Assembly (NCBI RefSeq): GCF_024218775.1
Contig: NZ_CP100404.1
Coordinates: 620,001 to 684,000 of the forward strand
Direction of reading: 5' to 3'
DNA: 64,000 nucleotides
DNA from: Haloarcula marina
GTDB lineage: Archaea > Halobacteriota > Halobacteria > Halobacteriales > Haloarculaceae
Position 1 is the first letter of the stretch, and each line of letters begins with the position of its first letter. Below are positions 30,369 to 38,171 of the stretch, in pieces. The position numbers were made by a program, and so were the translations under genes. The notes under the pieces were generated by a model. That model saw only the letters and a program-made list of their open reading frames with translations, searched no databases and had not been told where the DNA came from.

Positions 30369-31318
30369 GACTCGCCGTCCTCGGGGCCGGTGCGGTCGGT
30401 TCCTCGGTCGTCGAACTCGCCGCAGACTACGGCCACACTGTCACCGCCTACGCCGACTCCCAGAGCGCGGCCGTCGACGCCGACGGACTGGACGCCGAGG
30501 CGGTCCTCGACCGGAAGGCGACCGACGGCATCGTCGGCGACGACGGCCCCGCGGATGCGCTCGACGCCGCGTACGACGTGCTCGTCGAGGCGACGCCGAC
30601 GACGCTCGGCGACGCCCAACCCGGGTTCGGCCACGTCGAGGCGGCCCTCGAACGCGACCGGCACGTCGTCCTCGCCAACAAAGGGCCGGTCGCCGAGCGG
30701 TACGCGGACGTGCGCGCCCTCGAACGCGAGAGCGCGGGGGCGGTCCTGTTCGAGGCCACTGTCGGCGGCGCGATGCCGGTGCTCTCGACCATCGACGACT
30801 TCGACCCCGAGCACATCAACGCGGTTCGCGGCGTTCTCAACGGCACGGCGAACTTCATCCTCTCGCGGATGGGCGCCGAGGGTCTCGGATACGAACACGT
30901 CCTCGCCGAAGCCCAAGACCTCGGCGTCGCCGAGGCCGACCCGACGTTCGACGTGGACGGCACCGACGCCGCCCTCAAGGGCGTCATCGTCGCGAACGTC
31001 CTCGCCGGTGACGACGAGGAGTACACCCTCGAAGACGCCGAAGTCGAGGGAATTCAGGACATCGAGGGGAGCGCGCTGGAACTGGCCGCCGAGGACGGCC
31101 GCACCGTCCGTCTCATCGCCGAAGTGGCCGGCGGGTCGATTCGCGTCGGTCCGCGACTCGTCCCCGAGAACGCGCCGCTCGCCCCCACCGGGACTCGCAA
31201 CATCGTCCAACTGGAGACCGAACACGCCGGACGGCTCAACATCTCCGGACGCGGTGCGGGCGGTCCCGAAACCGCGAGCGCCGTCCTCGCAGACGTCGGT
31301 CGACTGCCGGAACTGTAA
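30365..31318 (+). CDS. hom: Homoserine dehydrogenase
   Basis: This 317-residue protein has an N-terminal Rossmann fold (VLGAGAVGSSVVEL) and a C-terminal catalytic domain with VLANKGPVAERY, FEATVGGAMPVL and VLNGTANFILSRM. It reduces aspartate semialdehyde to homoserine, the branch leading to threonine and methionine. It lacks the C-terminal ACT domain found in many homologues, which fits with the separate ACT gene that overlaps it upstream. The spacer to aEF-1alpha is 150 bases. Confidence 0.92.
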   Translation: MRLAVLGAGAVGSSVVELAADYGHTVTAYADSQSAAVDADGLDAEAVLDRKATDGIVGDDGPADALDAAYDVLVEATPTTLGDAQPGFGHVEAALERDRHVVLANKGPVAERYADVRALERESAGAVLFEATVGGAMPVLSTIDDFDPEHINAVRGVLNGTANFILSRMGAEGLGYEHVLAEAQDLGVAEADPTFDVDGTDAALKGVIVANVLAGDDEEYTLEDAEVEGIQDIEGSALELAAEDGRTVRLIAEVAGGSIRVGPRLVPENAPLAPTGTRNIVQLETEHAGRLNISGRGAGGPETASAVLADVGRLPEL

Positions 31319-31410
31319 GCCGTCGCCTACTTCTCTCGACCGTCCCGCGTGACACTCCCTCCCAAATCGCCAGACAGCGGCCGTCTCTCGAAGGAACGGT
31401 TTCGAAATCG

Positions 31411-31417
31411 TTTTATG
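31411..31417 (+). promoter_or_regulatory. Candidate TATA box for the aEF-1alpha gene
   Basis: TTTTATG follows a purine-rich CGAAATCG that fits a BRE position and lies 52-58 bases before the aEF-1alpha start. The expected leader would be about 30 bases. The identification is by similarity to haloarchaeal core promoters. Confidence 0.45.
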
Positions 31418-31468
31418 AACCACCGGCCAAAGACTCCGATATAGCGCCCCTGCGCGTGAGAAATAACA

Positions 31469-32734
31469 ATGAGCGACGAACAACACCAGAACCTGGCCAT
31501 CATCGGCCACGTTGACCACGGGAAGAGCACGCTCGTCGGCCGACTCCTCTACGAGACAGGATCGGTACCGGAGCACGTCATCGAACAGCACAAAGAAGAG
31601 GCCGAGGAGAAGGGCAAGGGCGGCTTCGAATTCGCCTACGTCATGGACAACCTCGCCGAAGAGCGCGAACGCGGTGTCACTATCGACATCGCCCACCAGG
31701 AGTTCAGCACCGACACCTACGACTTCACCATCGTCGACTGTCCTGGTCACCGCGACTTCGTGAAGAACATGATTACCGGCGCGAGCCAGGCCGACAACGC
31801 CGTCCTCGTCGTCGCCGCTGACGACGGTGTTCAGCCGCAGACGCAGGAACACGTCTTCCTGGCCCGTACGCTGGGCATCGGCGAACTCATCGTCGCCGTC
31901 AACAAGATGGACCTCGTCGACTACAGCGAGTCCGACTACAAGCAGACCGTCGAGGAAGTCAAGGAACTGCTGAACCAGGTCCGCTTCAACACCGACGACG
32001 CCGAGTTCATCCCGATCTCGGCCTTCGAGGGCGACAACATCGCCGAAGCCTCCGACAACACGGGTTGGTACGACGGCGAAATCCTCCTCGAAGCGCTCAA
32101 CAACCTTCCGGCCCCGGAGCCGCCGACGGACGCGCCGCTCCGACTGCCGATTCAGGACGTGTACACCATCTCCGGCATCGGGACGGTCCCGGTCGGCCGT
32201 GTCGAGACGGGTATCCTCAAGACCGGCGACAACGTCAGCTTCCAGCCGTCTGACGTCGCTGGCGAGGTCAAGACCGTCGAGATGCACCACGAAGAGGTTC
32301 CGCAGGCCGAACCCGGTGACAACGTCGGGTTCAACGTCCGCGGCGTCGGCAAGGACGACATCCGCCGCGGTGACGTCTGTGGTCCCGCCGAGGACCCGCC
32401 GTCGGTCGCCGAGACGTTCCAGGCCCAGATCGTCGTGATGCAGCACCCCTCCGTCATCACGGAAGGGTACACGCCGGTCTTCCACGCGCACACCGCGCAG
32501 GTCGCCTGTACCGTCGAGTCCATCGACAAGAAGATCGACCCGTCCTCCGGCGAGGTCGCCGAGGAGAACCCGGACTTCATCCAGAACGGCGACGCCGCAG
32601 TCGTCACGGTCCGACCCCAGAAGCCGCTCAGCATCGAGCCGTCCTCCGAGATTCCGGAGCTCGGTTCGTTCGCTATCCGCGACATGGGTCAGACCATCGC
32701 CGCTGGCAAGGTCCTCAGCGTCAACGAGCGATAA
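31469..32734 (+). CDS. tuf: Translation elongation factor aEF-1alpha
   Basis: This 421-residue GTPase delivers aminoacyl-tRNA to the ribosome. Motifs are [35 protein letters not shown] and NKMDLVD, followed by the two beta-barrel domains ending [17 protein letters not shown]. It is a complete archaeal-type protein. rps10 follows three bases later and is co-transcribed. Confidence 0.97.
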   Translation: MSDEQHQNLAIIGHVDHGKSTLVGRLLYETGSVPEHVIEQHKEEAEEKGKGGFEFAYVMDNLAEERERGVTIDIAHQEFSTDTYDFTIVDCPGHRDFVKNMITGASQADNAVLVVAADDGVQPQTQEHVFLARTLGIGELIVAVNKMDLVDYSESDYKQTVEEVKELLNQVRFNTDDAEFIPISAFEGDNIAEASDNTGWYDGEILLEALNNLPAPEPPTDAPLRLPIQDVYTISGIGTVPVGRVETGILKTGDNVSFQPSDVAGEVKTVEMHHEEVPQAEPGDNVGFNVRGVGKDDIRRGDVCGPAEDPPSVAETFQAQIVVMQHPSVITEGYTPVFHAHTAQVACTVESIDKKIDPSSGEVAEENPDFIQNGDAAVVTVRPQKPLSIEPSSEIPELGSFAIRDMGQTIAAGKVLSVNER

Positions 32735-32737
32735 CAC

Positions 32738-33049
32738 ATGTCCCAGCAGGCACGCGTTCGGCTCGCGGGCACAAGCCCCGAGGACCTCGACGACATCTGC
32801 GCCGACGTGCGGGAGATAGCGGAGAAGACGGGCGTCGAACTCTCCGGCCCCGTCCCGCTCCCGACGAAGACGCTGGAAGTCCCCACCCGCAAGTCCCCCG
32901 ACGGTGAGGGGACCGCGACGTGGGAACACTGGGAGATGCGGGTCCACAAGCGGCTCATCGACATCGATGCGGACGAACGGGCGCTGCGCCAACTGATGCG
33001 CATCCAGGTGCCCAACGACGTCTCCATCGAAATCGTCCTCGAAGACTGA
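32738..33049 (+). CDS. rps10: Ribosomal protein uS10
   Basis: This 103-residue protein is the archaeal S10 of the 30S head. Motifs are [38 protein letters not shown] and [20 protein letters not shown]. The aEF-1alpha-rps10 pair is conserved in archaea. The tRNA-Ala gene lies about 190 bases downstream on the same strand. Confidence 0.97.
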   Translation: MSQQARVRLAGTSPEDLDDICADVREIAEKTGVELSGPVPLPTKTLEVPTRKSPDGEGTATWEHWEMRVHKRLIDIDADERALRQLMRIQVPNDVSIEIVLED

Positions 33050-33237
33050 GTGAGGCACCCGCCTCACGAAGGCCGAAAGACGCACGTCTTTCGGACCTGA
33101 ATCGAGGCCGCGTCGACACCGTTACCCGCCCCGAATCGCACGCCGGGACACACCCACACCACGTTCCGTGTGAATCGCTATCGAAGTACGCCCTCACGCG
33201 CAGGGTTTTTACGACCCCGCGTTTGAGAGGGAGATGC

Positions 33238-33309
33238 GGGCTCGTAGATCAGTGGCAGATCGCTTCCTTCGCAAGGAAGAGGCCCCGGGTTCAAATCCCG
33301 GCGAGTCCA
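33238..33309 (+). tRNA. tRNA-Ala (CGC), integration target
   Basis: This is a 72-base cloverleaf. The acceptor GGGCTCG pairs with CGAGTCC through one G-T wobble. The anticodon arm CTTCC-TTCGCAA-GGAAG gives anticodon CGC. The T arm is CCGGG-TTCAAAT-CCCGG and the discriminator is A. The 3' half is duplicated at 48647-48682, showing that a mobile element integrated here and left the gene whole on the left side. Confidence 0.95.
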
Positions 33310-33310
33310 T
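33275..33310 (+). repeat. attL, 36-bp direct repeat in tRNA-Ala
   Basis: This repeat covers the 3' side of the anticodon stem, the T arm and the acceptor end of tRNA-Ala plus one base. It is identical over all 36 bases to 48647-48682. Sequence differs immediately on both sides, which sets the repeat limits. Confidence 0.93.
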
Positions 33311-33648
33311 GTACTTCCGTCTTTGAATCTCAATAGCCCCTTGCGGGGTATCCCGTTGCTTTCCTGCGATTGTGGATTTTCACCATTGGATTGAAACCCT
33401 CGATTTTCGCCGTTTGAGAGAATCGAGAGTTCAACCCGTTTCGTCATCATGGCTTTGAGTGGTGCGATTACACAATATAATACATGTCGAATTAGCAATA
33501 ATCTGGTGGTGTTTCGTCATAGCCGGAATGAGTGAAAGACGTGTACCCTATAAACGGGATATTTTAGGCCGCCATTCCTGTTAGCAGATGCTCGTGTCGC
33601 TAACTAAGAAAAGCACTTGACCCCAGCGTCTCCATATCTATCTCAATC
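33311..33648. other. Left end of the element, no gene seen
   Basis: These 338 bases turn from GC-rich to AT-rich and contain no convincing gene. The one longer open frame reads antisense through the tRNA and is spurious. The interval contains one copy of a 15-bp motif (33577-33591) that recurs inverted near the other end, and may hold integrase-binding sites. Confidence 0.6.
33577..33591 (+). repeat. 15-bp motif CCTGTTAGCAGATGC, left-end copy
   Basis: The exact motif also occurs at 42887-42901 in the same orientation and at 48541-48555 inverted. The outer two copies therefore face each other as inverted repeats 267 and 91 bases inside attL and attR. Possible roles are integrase arm sites or a regulator operator. 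Confidence 0.6.
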
Positions 33649-34074
33649 ATGGAGATTGGTTTGGTAAGCTGTACGAAGAGCAAACTAGAGCAGGCCGCCA
33701 AACCCGCCGAACTCTACACTGAGTCAGCGTTCTTCAGGAAGGCCCGAGAATACGTCGAAGCGAATCACGGCGCATGGTACATCCTCTCCGCAAAACATCA
33801 TCTGCTCCACCCTGACGGACCAACTATCGAGCCGTACGAAGAGACATTGAACGGGGCATCGGTGAGCCGGAAGCGAGAGTGGTCGCAAACAATCTACGAA
33901 CAGCTACAGAGAGAGGGTTTGCTCGTGGAGGACAACAGACTGGTGCTCCATGCTGGACGTGACTATACCGAGAAACTTCTTCCACTGCTCACAGATACCG
34001 GGGTAGGTATCGAGACGCCTACTGACGGCCTGCGCTACGGGGAGACACTCGCCTGGTACAATGAACGGATTTAG
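33649..34074 (+). CDS. DUF6884-like / YaaA-related protein
   Basis: This 141-residue protein begins MEIGLVSCTKSKLEQAAKPA and has the motifs LYTESAFFRKAREYVE, WYILSAKHHLLHPDG and IEPYEETLNGASV. These are the conserved blocks of a widespread small family (DUF6884) with remote likeness to YaaA. The conserved Cys/Lys at the N-terminus and the AKH block suggest a catalytic or nucleotide/DNA-binding role, but no function is established. It is the first gene inside the element and meets a convergent gene with a four-base stop overlap. Confidence 0.75.
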   Translation: MEIGLVSCTKSKLEQAAKPAELYTESAFFRKAREYVEANHGAWYILSAKHHLLHPDGPTIEPYEETLNGASVSRKREWSQTIYEQLQREGLLVEDNRLVLHAGRDYTEKLLPLLTDTGVGIETPTDGLRYGETLAWYNERI

Positions 34075-34784
34075 TCGAGTGCCGGAGTGGCGTCGATGTA
34101 TCCAGCAAGGGTGTCCAAAAACTCAGGTCGATAGTTCTCAGAGACATGATTGATATTCCATAGCCCCGACTCTCGAATATCCGATACTGGACTGTGGTGA
34201 CCGAGCCACTCCTCGTCCCTGGGGTCGATTAATTCGCTACCGACATTGCTCACCAATGCAATCGAATTTCGCTCAATGTAGGCACGGTCACTCTCTGGGC
34301 CGGGTTCATCATCGACCTTCACCCATAGAAACGGAAGGTCACGCAGGTATTCGCTGACGCGCTGTTCCATTTCCAGTTCTTCTAATCGTAATTCACGCGC
34401 GGCGCTTGACCCGACACCCCATTCAGGATACTCCTCGTGCTGTCCGTCCCGTTCTATCAGTGCTTCTCCGACACGTTTCCTGAATACTGACCCCCGATGA
34501 TTGCCTCCATCTTCGTAGGTTCCACGCTTGGCACCTCGATGCGTTCGCAACCGGTTCCAGAGTGAGGTTCCACTCCCTGTCGAAACGGCGTGGGTCCCTA
34601 TTCGCGTTAGCTGTAGCTGGTTAGTTGACTCCCTGGTTTCGCTCGGGTGGAAGAAAAAGTAGATTCCTCGGTCCGGCCAGTCCATCCGACCATGGCAGTT
34701 CTTGAGCTTCCGCTTCCCGCCGACTGTCTTCTCTAACTCATCCAGTAAAGAATAGAATCTATCGAGGTCTTGGCGTCGAGTCAT
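34071..34784 (-). CDS. Protein with GIY-YIG-like nuclease features
   Basis: This 237-residue protein runs from ATG 34784 (MTRRQDLDRFYSLLDELEK). The segment DWPDRGIYFFFHPSETRES, then LTRIGTHAVSTGSGTSLWNR and LRTHRG, resembles the GIY...YIG core and the following Arg-containing helix of GIY-YIG nucleases. A lone Glu in ALIERDGQHEEY could complete the site. It has no added DNA-binding domain that I recognise. It converges with the DUF6884-like gene, the stops sharing four bases. A nuclease role, perhaps in defence, is inferred. Confidence 0.65.
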   Translation of the reverse strand: MTRRQDLDRFYSLLDELEKTVGGKRKLKNCHGRMDWPDRGIYFFFHPSETRESTNQLQLTRIGTHAVSTGSGTSLWNRLRTHRGAKRGTYEDGGNHRGSVFRKRVGEALIERDGQHEEYPEWGVGSSAARELRLEELEMEQRVSEYLRDLPFLWVKVDDEPGPESDRAYIERNSIALVSNVGSELIDPRDEEWLGHHSPVSDIRESGLWNINHVSENYRPEFLDTLAGYIDATPALD

Positions 34785-34985
34785 TGAGTTAGTGGGCACG
34801 ACACATCGATGGGAATTAGTGTTTATCCTCGCACAATCTCTTTCAGCCAGAATGAGTTGCGGGACTCCTACGTACTGTAGGTGGTACGTGGTAGCTCCAG
34901 AACGTACTGACCGAGTTCCAACTCTTCTGTTAGCAGTGAGCGCGTGTCATGTCTCTATTACTCTTTGGGTGTACCGGCTATTTAG

Positions 34986-35360
34986 TTAGGAAAAATCGTC
35001 AAGCGTGTATTGTGTTCGCTCTTTTTCTAATCGGTCACGTAGCTCTGTAAAGTGGTGCTCACAGAGAACCCGCTCGTCAGGTACGTGCCGTATATCGACA
35101 GAAGTTCTTGAGCCAAACTTATTGAATCGTTCTGCTCGCGTAGAACCATATTGGGCTAAGTTTCCACAGTAGGCGCATCCAGATGGGCTAGAATTAGCCA
35201 CTAAATCATTGAAACAGTCTATGCACGCTCTCAGGTACCGGTCGTCAGAGGTATCTTGTTCTGGCAAAGCAGAGATTGTATAGTGTGATTCAGTCTTATC
35301 ACAAAATGCACAAAATTGCCAGGGCCGAGCTTCCAAAACATGGTTAGTTGTAATCGTCAT
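34986..35360 (-). CDS. Small zinc-finger protein (four Cys/His pairs)
   Basis: This 124-residue protein has paired ligands at C17/C20 (CAFC), C46/C49 (CIDC), C62/C65 (CAYC) and C100/H102-H103 (CEHH), probably two interleaved zinc sites. The layout resembles HNH-adjacent or treble-clef zinc proteins, but no catalytic HNH residues are clear. It overlaps the upstream membrane protein gene by 17 bases on the same strand, so the two are likely made together. The family is not recognised. Confidence 0.65.
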   Translation of the reverse strand: MTITTNHVLEARPWQFCAFCDKTESHYTISALPEQDTSDDRYLRACIDCFNDLVANSSPSGCAYCGNLAQYGSTRAERFNKFGSRTSVDIRHVPDERVLCEHHFTELRDRLEKERTQYTLDDFS

Positions 35361-36333
35361 CTATGGTTCGATTGGGTCCTGAACTTGGCCCTATTTTGAG
35401 AGTATCTGTCCTTTCATCGTGGGCTATTTCACCTAATTCATTAAGTCGCTCAATTTTCCGCCGTAGGTCATGCTCTCTAATGCCGGTTAATCCTTGAAGC
35501 TCTTCGACATCTAAGGGACCGAACTCCCTAATATATCTAAGAATCAATTCAGTTTGAGTTGCTCTAACTTGCCAATTAACCTCTTTCTTTTCTTTCTCAG
35601 TATATCGAGATATCTTCCGAATATCTTTTCTCATTTTTCCAATCTCGTTCGAAATTTCTTCTAATGGTTCTGTCTCCCAAAGCTCATTAGCTTCAGAGCG
35701 TTTTGAGAGGATTGAAAAGTCCACAATGCCCTCAAATGTTCGAGTTTCCTTCTGTGGGTTCGTACAGGAAATAGTATACGAGATTTTCCCATCGGAGCCT
35801 TTGTCCTGTAGGTATTCATCAATCTCTTCCGTGTTCAAAAGCCAGTTATCGTTGTCATCTACAAGAATTGGAAAACCGAATGACTCTCCGGGCACCAACG
35901 TCGGAATTTCCCATGTCCGTGATTGACCGGCGATTTCCCAGTTAGCTTCAACTTCATAAGCTGGTGCTGAACCGGTATTCCGTATCCGAAACTGGGCTGA
36001 GACGATATGGAGTGTTGCCACTTCCCCACTCAGAAGCGGCTCATGCTGTTGCTCTAATAACTCCTGCTGGTTTTCCTGAACGCGCTTTTGTTGCCAGTAC
36101 AGTATCACCAGCGCATACGTAAGGAAAATCGAGATAAATGCCCCAGAGAGTTGTCCAAACTCAGTAGAATCGAGTGGGAACTGTATATTCAGGTAATTTA
36201 TCTCATTTACGTATTCCAACATAGCGAAGATACCTAAGGCAATTAATGGAACAGACGCTAAAATAGGAATTATTCTCTCCCGAATTGCGAGCAATATATT
36301 GCGGAGTCTATTCACGTCTGACAAAATCTTCAC
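35344..36333 (-). CDS. Membrane protein with extramembrane beta domain and C-terminal winged helix
   Basis: This 329-residue protein has membrane helices at about 20-41 and 62-80 and then a coiled stretch (QQKRVQENQQELLEQQ). A beta-rich domain follows (about 95-210, with FRIRNTGSAPAYEVEANW, a CARDB-like pattern), then a linker and a winged helix at about 260-315 (FGPLDVEELQGLTGIREHDL). A membrane-anchored protein with a DNA-binding-type domain facing the cytoplasm is unusual. It is AT-rich compared with chromosomal genes. It overlaps the downstream zinc-finger gene by 17 bases. Function unknown. Confidence 0.7.
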   Translation of the reverse strand: MKILSDVNRLRNILLAIRERIIPILASVPLIALGIFAMLEYVNEINYLNIQFPLDSTEFGQLSGAFISIFLTYALVILYWQQKRVQENQQELLEQQHEPLLSGEVATLHIVSAQFRIRNTGSAPAYEVEANWEIAGQSRTWEIPTLVPGESFGFPILVDDNDNWLLNTEEIDEYLQDKGSDGKISYTISCTNPQKETRTFEGIVDFSILSKRSEANELWETEPLEEISNEIGKMRKDIRKISRYTEKEKKEVNWQVRATQTELILRYIREFGPLDVEELQGLTGIREHDLRRKIERLNELGEIAHDERTDTLKIGPSSGPNRTIDDDYN

Positions 36334-36417
36334 CGGTCACTTAATATTTTAGTCTGAGATGTTTACCCTCCTCATGGCCGTGATAGGACGAAGGCCTCAT
36401 CCGGTCAGTCCCATCCC

Positions 36418-36702
36418 CTACAGTGTGGCCGGACGGCTCCTGTCTCTGACGGTCACACCCACGAGCTTGTGTGCGAAGAATACCCCCAGTAGAATGGCCT
36501 CGTCGGCTCCGTCTGTTCCAGGGTTCACCTCGTCGGGACAACAGTCGAGGCACCACGTTCGCCGGGGTGTCCAACCACCCTCGTCGTACCACGTCACGTA
36601 TATACCAGCCTTGTCGCCATGCTGGATGCGGCGGTTGCATCGGTCACAGATATGACCCGTACTGACTCCTGAGAGTGCCGCCTCAGGGTCAGGACGGCTC
36701 AT
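36418..36702 (-). CDS. Small zinc-binding hypothetical protein
   Basis: This 94-residue protein begins MSRPDPEAALSGVSTGHICD. It contains CDRC and CLDCC pairs that look like a zinc site, with a GIYVTWYDEGGWTPRRTWC segment between them. It is the last gene of a five-gene overlapping operon. Its ATG overlaps the TGA of the broken gene upstream (ATGA). No function is recognised. Confidence 0.65.
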   Translation of the reverse strand: MSRPDPEAALSGVSTGHICDRCNRRIQHGDKAGIYVTWYDEGGWTPRRTWCLDCCPDEVNPGTDGADEAILLGVFFAHKLVGVTVRDRSRPATL

Positions 36703-36875
36703 TCGTCTCCCTCCAGCGCGTCCATCGTACGCTCGATGTTCTCCTCGCTAAAACCTCGATGAGACGTTCCGCCCGCTCTTTACGTCCCGTAAATCGTCCC
36801 AGCGGACGGATGGCAGGGTAGTAGAACGTCCGGAGGGGCCAACACCACAGTCCAGTAGGCGAACCGTTCAAGCAT
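36699..36875 (-). pseudogene. Small hydrophobic-plus-charged protein gene with two apparent frameshifts
   Basis: Three frames join into one sensible protein of about 59 residues: MLERFAYWTVVLAP, then LRTFYYPAIRPLGRFTGRK and ERAERLIEV, then SEENIERTMDALEGDE. Each junction falls in a homopolymer (CCCC near 36834, TTTT near 36750 in gene sense), where one extra base would restore the frame. The reconstructed start lies inside the SWIM gene end and the restored stop overlaps the next ATG. Either the gene is decaying or these are sequencing errors. Confidence 0.55.
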
Positions 36876-37266
36876 CACTCGACACCTCCCCTAACCGGTC
36901 CAGGGTATCACGGAGTTTGTCGGCGGTTTCCCTGAGTTCCAGGGCATGCTGTTCGAGGTCAGCGGCGTTCGCGTCGAGGTCGTCAGCCGTCTCTGCGAGT
37001 CGGGTTTTGAGCCCGTCGGTATCGACTTGACCGACCTCGATGCGGACCCGTCGAATGTGCTTGCAACCCTGCTCACCCAGTTGCTCGCTTCGATGCTCGA
37101 AGTCCGGGCACGTACAGGCAGGTTCTCGGAGGTCCACCGTGTACTCGGACCCTGACTCCGTGGTGACCGAGAACAGCGACCGGGCTTCCTCGATAATCGT
37201 TATATGCTCAGTAGCCGCTCGGATGGTTCGGGGTTCGACCTCGGGCTGAACCGATTCTGAGGACAT
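36868..37266 (-). CDS. SWIM zinc-finger protein
   Basis: This 132-residue protein has the SWIM pattern CxC...CxH with C51, C53, C68 and H70 (CTCPDFEHRS, EQGCKHIRR). Upstream is a beta-hairpin region typical of SWIM modules (SLFSVTTESGSEYTVDLREP). The C-terminal third is a long coiled coil (LKTRLAETADDLDANAADLE). SWIM fingers bind DNA or proteins. Its stop and start overlap the neighbours, placing it in the middle of a five-gene operon. Similar proteins are frequent in haloarchaeal mobile elements. Confidence 0.8.
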   Translation of the reverse strand: MSSESVQPEVEPRTIRAATEHITIIEEARSLFSVTTESGSEYTVDLREPACTCPDFEHRSEQLGEQGCKHIRRVRIEVGQVDTDGLKTRLAETADDLDANAADLEQHALELRETADKLRDTLDRLGEVSSDA

Positions 37267-37748
37267 CAGGCCTCACCCCCGTAACCGAGTTCGTATCCGT
37301 CGTGACGCACGACCACCTGCCCAACCTCGGGGTAGGGGTCGATGTCCACGACCTCAGTATCCTCGGGGAAGGCTCGCTCGGCCCCTATCACGGCGTCCAG
37401 CATAGCCTCGAACATTGACTCGTCGCCCCCTGCTTCCAGCCGGTCGATATCGTCTCGGTCCAGGCGTTGTCCGCAGGGAAGTTCGACGTAGGTCAGTTCG
37501 AACCGGTAGTGGCGCTCGGCCTCACACTCGGCACCGGTTTCGTAGTAGGTTTCGTCGCGTCGGTGGTCGGTATAGGAGTTGACGACCTCGGCCCAGTGGC
37601 ACTGTTCGTGAAAGATAGCGGCCATGTCTTCGAGGACTGGCGACAGCCCTTGGACCGGAACCCACTCGTGTTCGTGGTCCGGGATGCCGCCCCCGTAGTG
37701 ACGGTCGATGTCCGAGGCGGTGACGCCCGGTGGCAGATTCCCACTCAT
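37266..37748 (-). CDS. Hypothetical protein of element operon
   Basis: This 160-residue acidic protein runs from ATG 37748 (MSGNLPPGVTASDIDRHYGG). It contains FHEQCHWAEVVNSYTDHRRDE and a C-terminal EVGQVVVRHDGYELGYG. His and Cys residues in the first half could bind metal, but no known motif is clear. The start was chosen because it gives a four-base overlap with the upstream gene. Its stop meets the SWIM gene start with one shared base. Function unknown. Confidence 0.65.
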   Translation of the reverse strand: MSGNLPPGVTASDIDRHYGGGIPDHEHEWVPVQGLSPVLEDMAAIFHEQCHWAEVVNSYTDHRRDETYYETGAECEAERHYRFELTYVELPCGQRLDRDDIDRLEAGGDESMFEAMLDAVIGAERAFPEDTEVVDIDPYPEVGQVVVRHDGYELGYGGEA

Positions 37749-38005
37749 CGCTGACCCTCGCACTCGATGGTTTCCCAGCGGTGGGGTGGCAGAGTCGTCT
37801 CCGTGGCACAGTTCTCGCAGGCGTAGAAGGTGTACCACTGGTTGACTCCCTGCCGTCGCTCCTCGGGAGTAAGCGGGCCTTCCCAACCTTCGCACTTGGC
37901 GAGGTCGTGACCGTTGACCTGCGCCAGGTGTCGTTCGAGAATCGTGTCTTTGTCGCCCTGTGCGATTGACCGTGAAACCTTAGTCTTGCCAGTGGATGAA
38001 CTCAT
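37745..38005 (-). CDS. Small zinc-binding hypothetical protein, first gene of the SWIM operon
   Basis: The protein has 86 residues from ATG 38005 (MSSSTGKTKVSRSIAQGDKD); an upstream ATG at 38023 is also possible. It contains a Cys pair YACENC and an N-terminal basic helical part. It is probably the promoter-proximal gene of the operon 38005-36418. The 65-bp repeat at 38088-38152 lies just upstream and may hold its promoter. Function unknown. Confidence 0.6.
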   Translation of the reverse strand: MSSSTGKTKVSRSIAQGDKDTILERHLAQVNGHDLAKCEGWEGPLTPEERRQGVNQWYTFYACENCATETTLPPHRWETIECEGQR

Positions 38006-38087
38006 ACGTGGTTCGCTCTCCATTGGGAACCACAGTTGCCCGGTGTCCTCGCACCGGGTTCCTCTGACCGTGACTGACCAGAGCGGG

Positions 38088-38152
38088 TTATTCTGTGGTC
38101 CCTATTAGAACATAAAACATGTTAGATAATAAGACATTCTATGTCGGCATCG
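38088..38152. repeat. 65-bp imperfect direct repeat, copy A (flanks defence cassette)
   Basis: It aligns without gaps to 42790-42854 with nine mismatches. Both copies are AT-rich around TTAGAACATAAAAC and end in CTATGTCGGCATCG. Copy A lies just outside the McrC stop codon and upstream of the SWIM operon. Because the four cassette genes lie exactly between the copies, they are candidate recombination boundaries. A promoter function for the minus-strand gene to its left is also possible. Confidence 0.75.
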
Positions 38153-38171
38153 GGGAATCAAATAACAGGCC

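Noticed and set aside
30098-33085. 995-residue open frame on the minus strand
   Set aside because: It lies antisense to the ACT, homoserine dehydrogenase, aEF-1alpha and rps10 genes. Its composition is Val/Asp/Arg-rich low complexity, typical of frames opposite high-GC genes.
33178-33498. 106-residue minus-strand frame at the left end of the element
   Set aside because: It reads antisense through tRNA-Ala (RRDLNPGPLP is the usual false translation of a tRNA T arm).
34792-34989. 65-residue plus-strand frame in the element
   Set aside because: It is hydrophobic and Cys-rich at random, overlaps the regulatory gap and shows no start signal.
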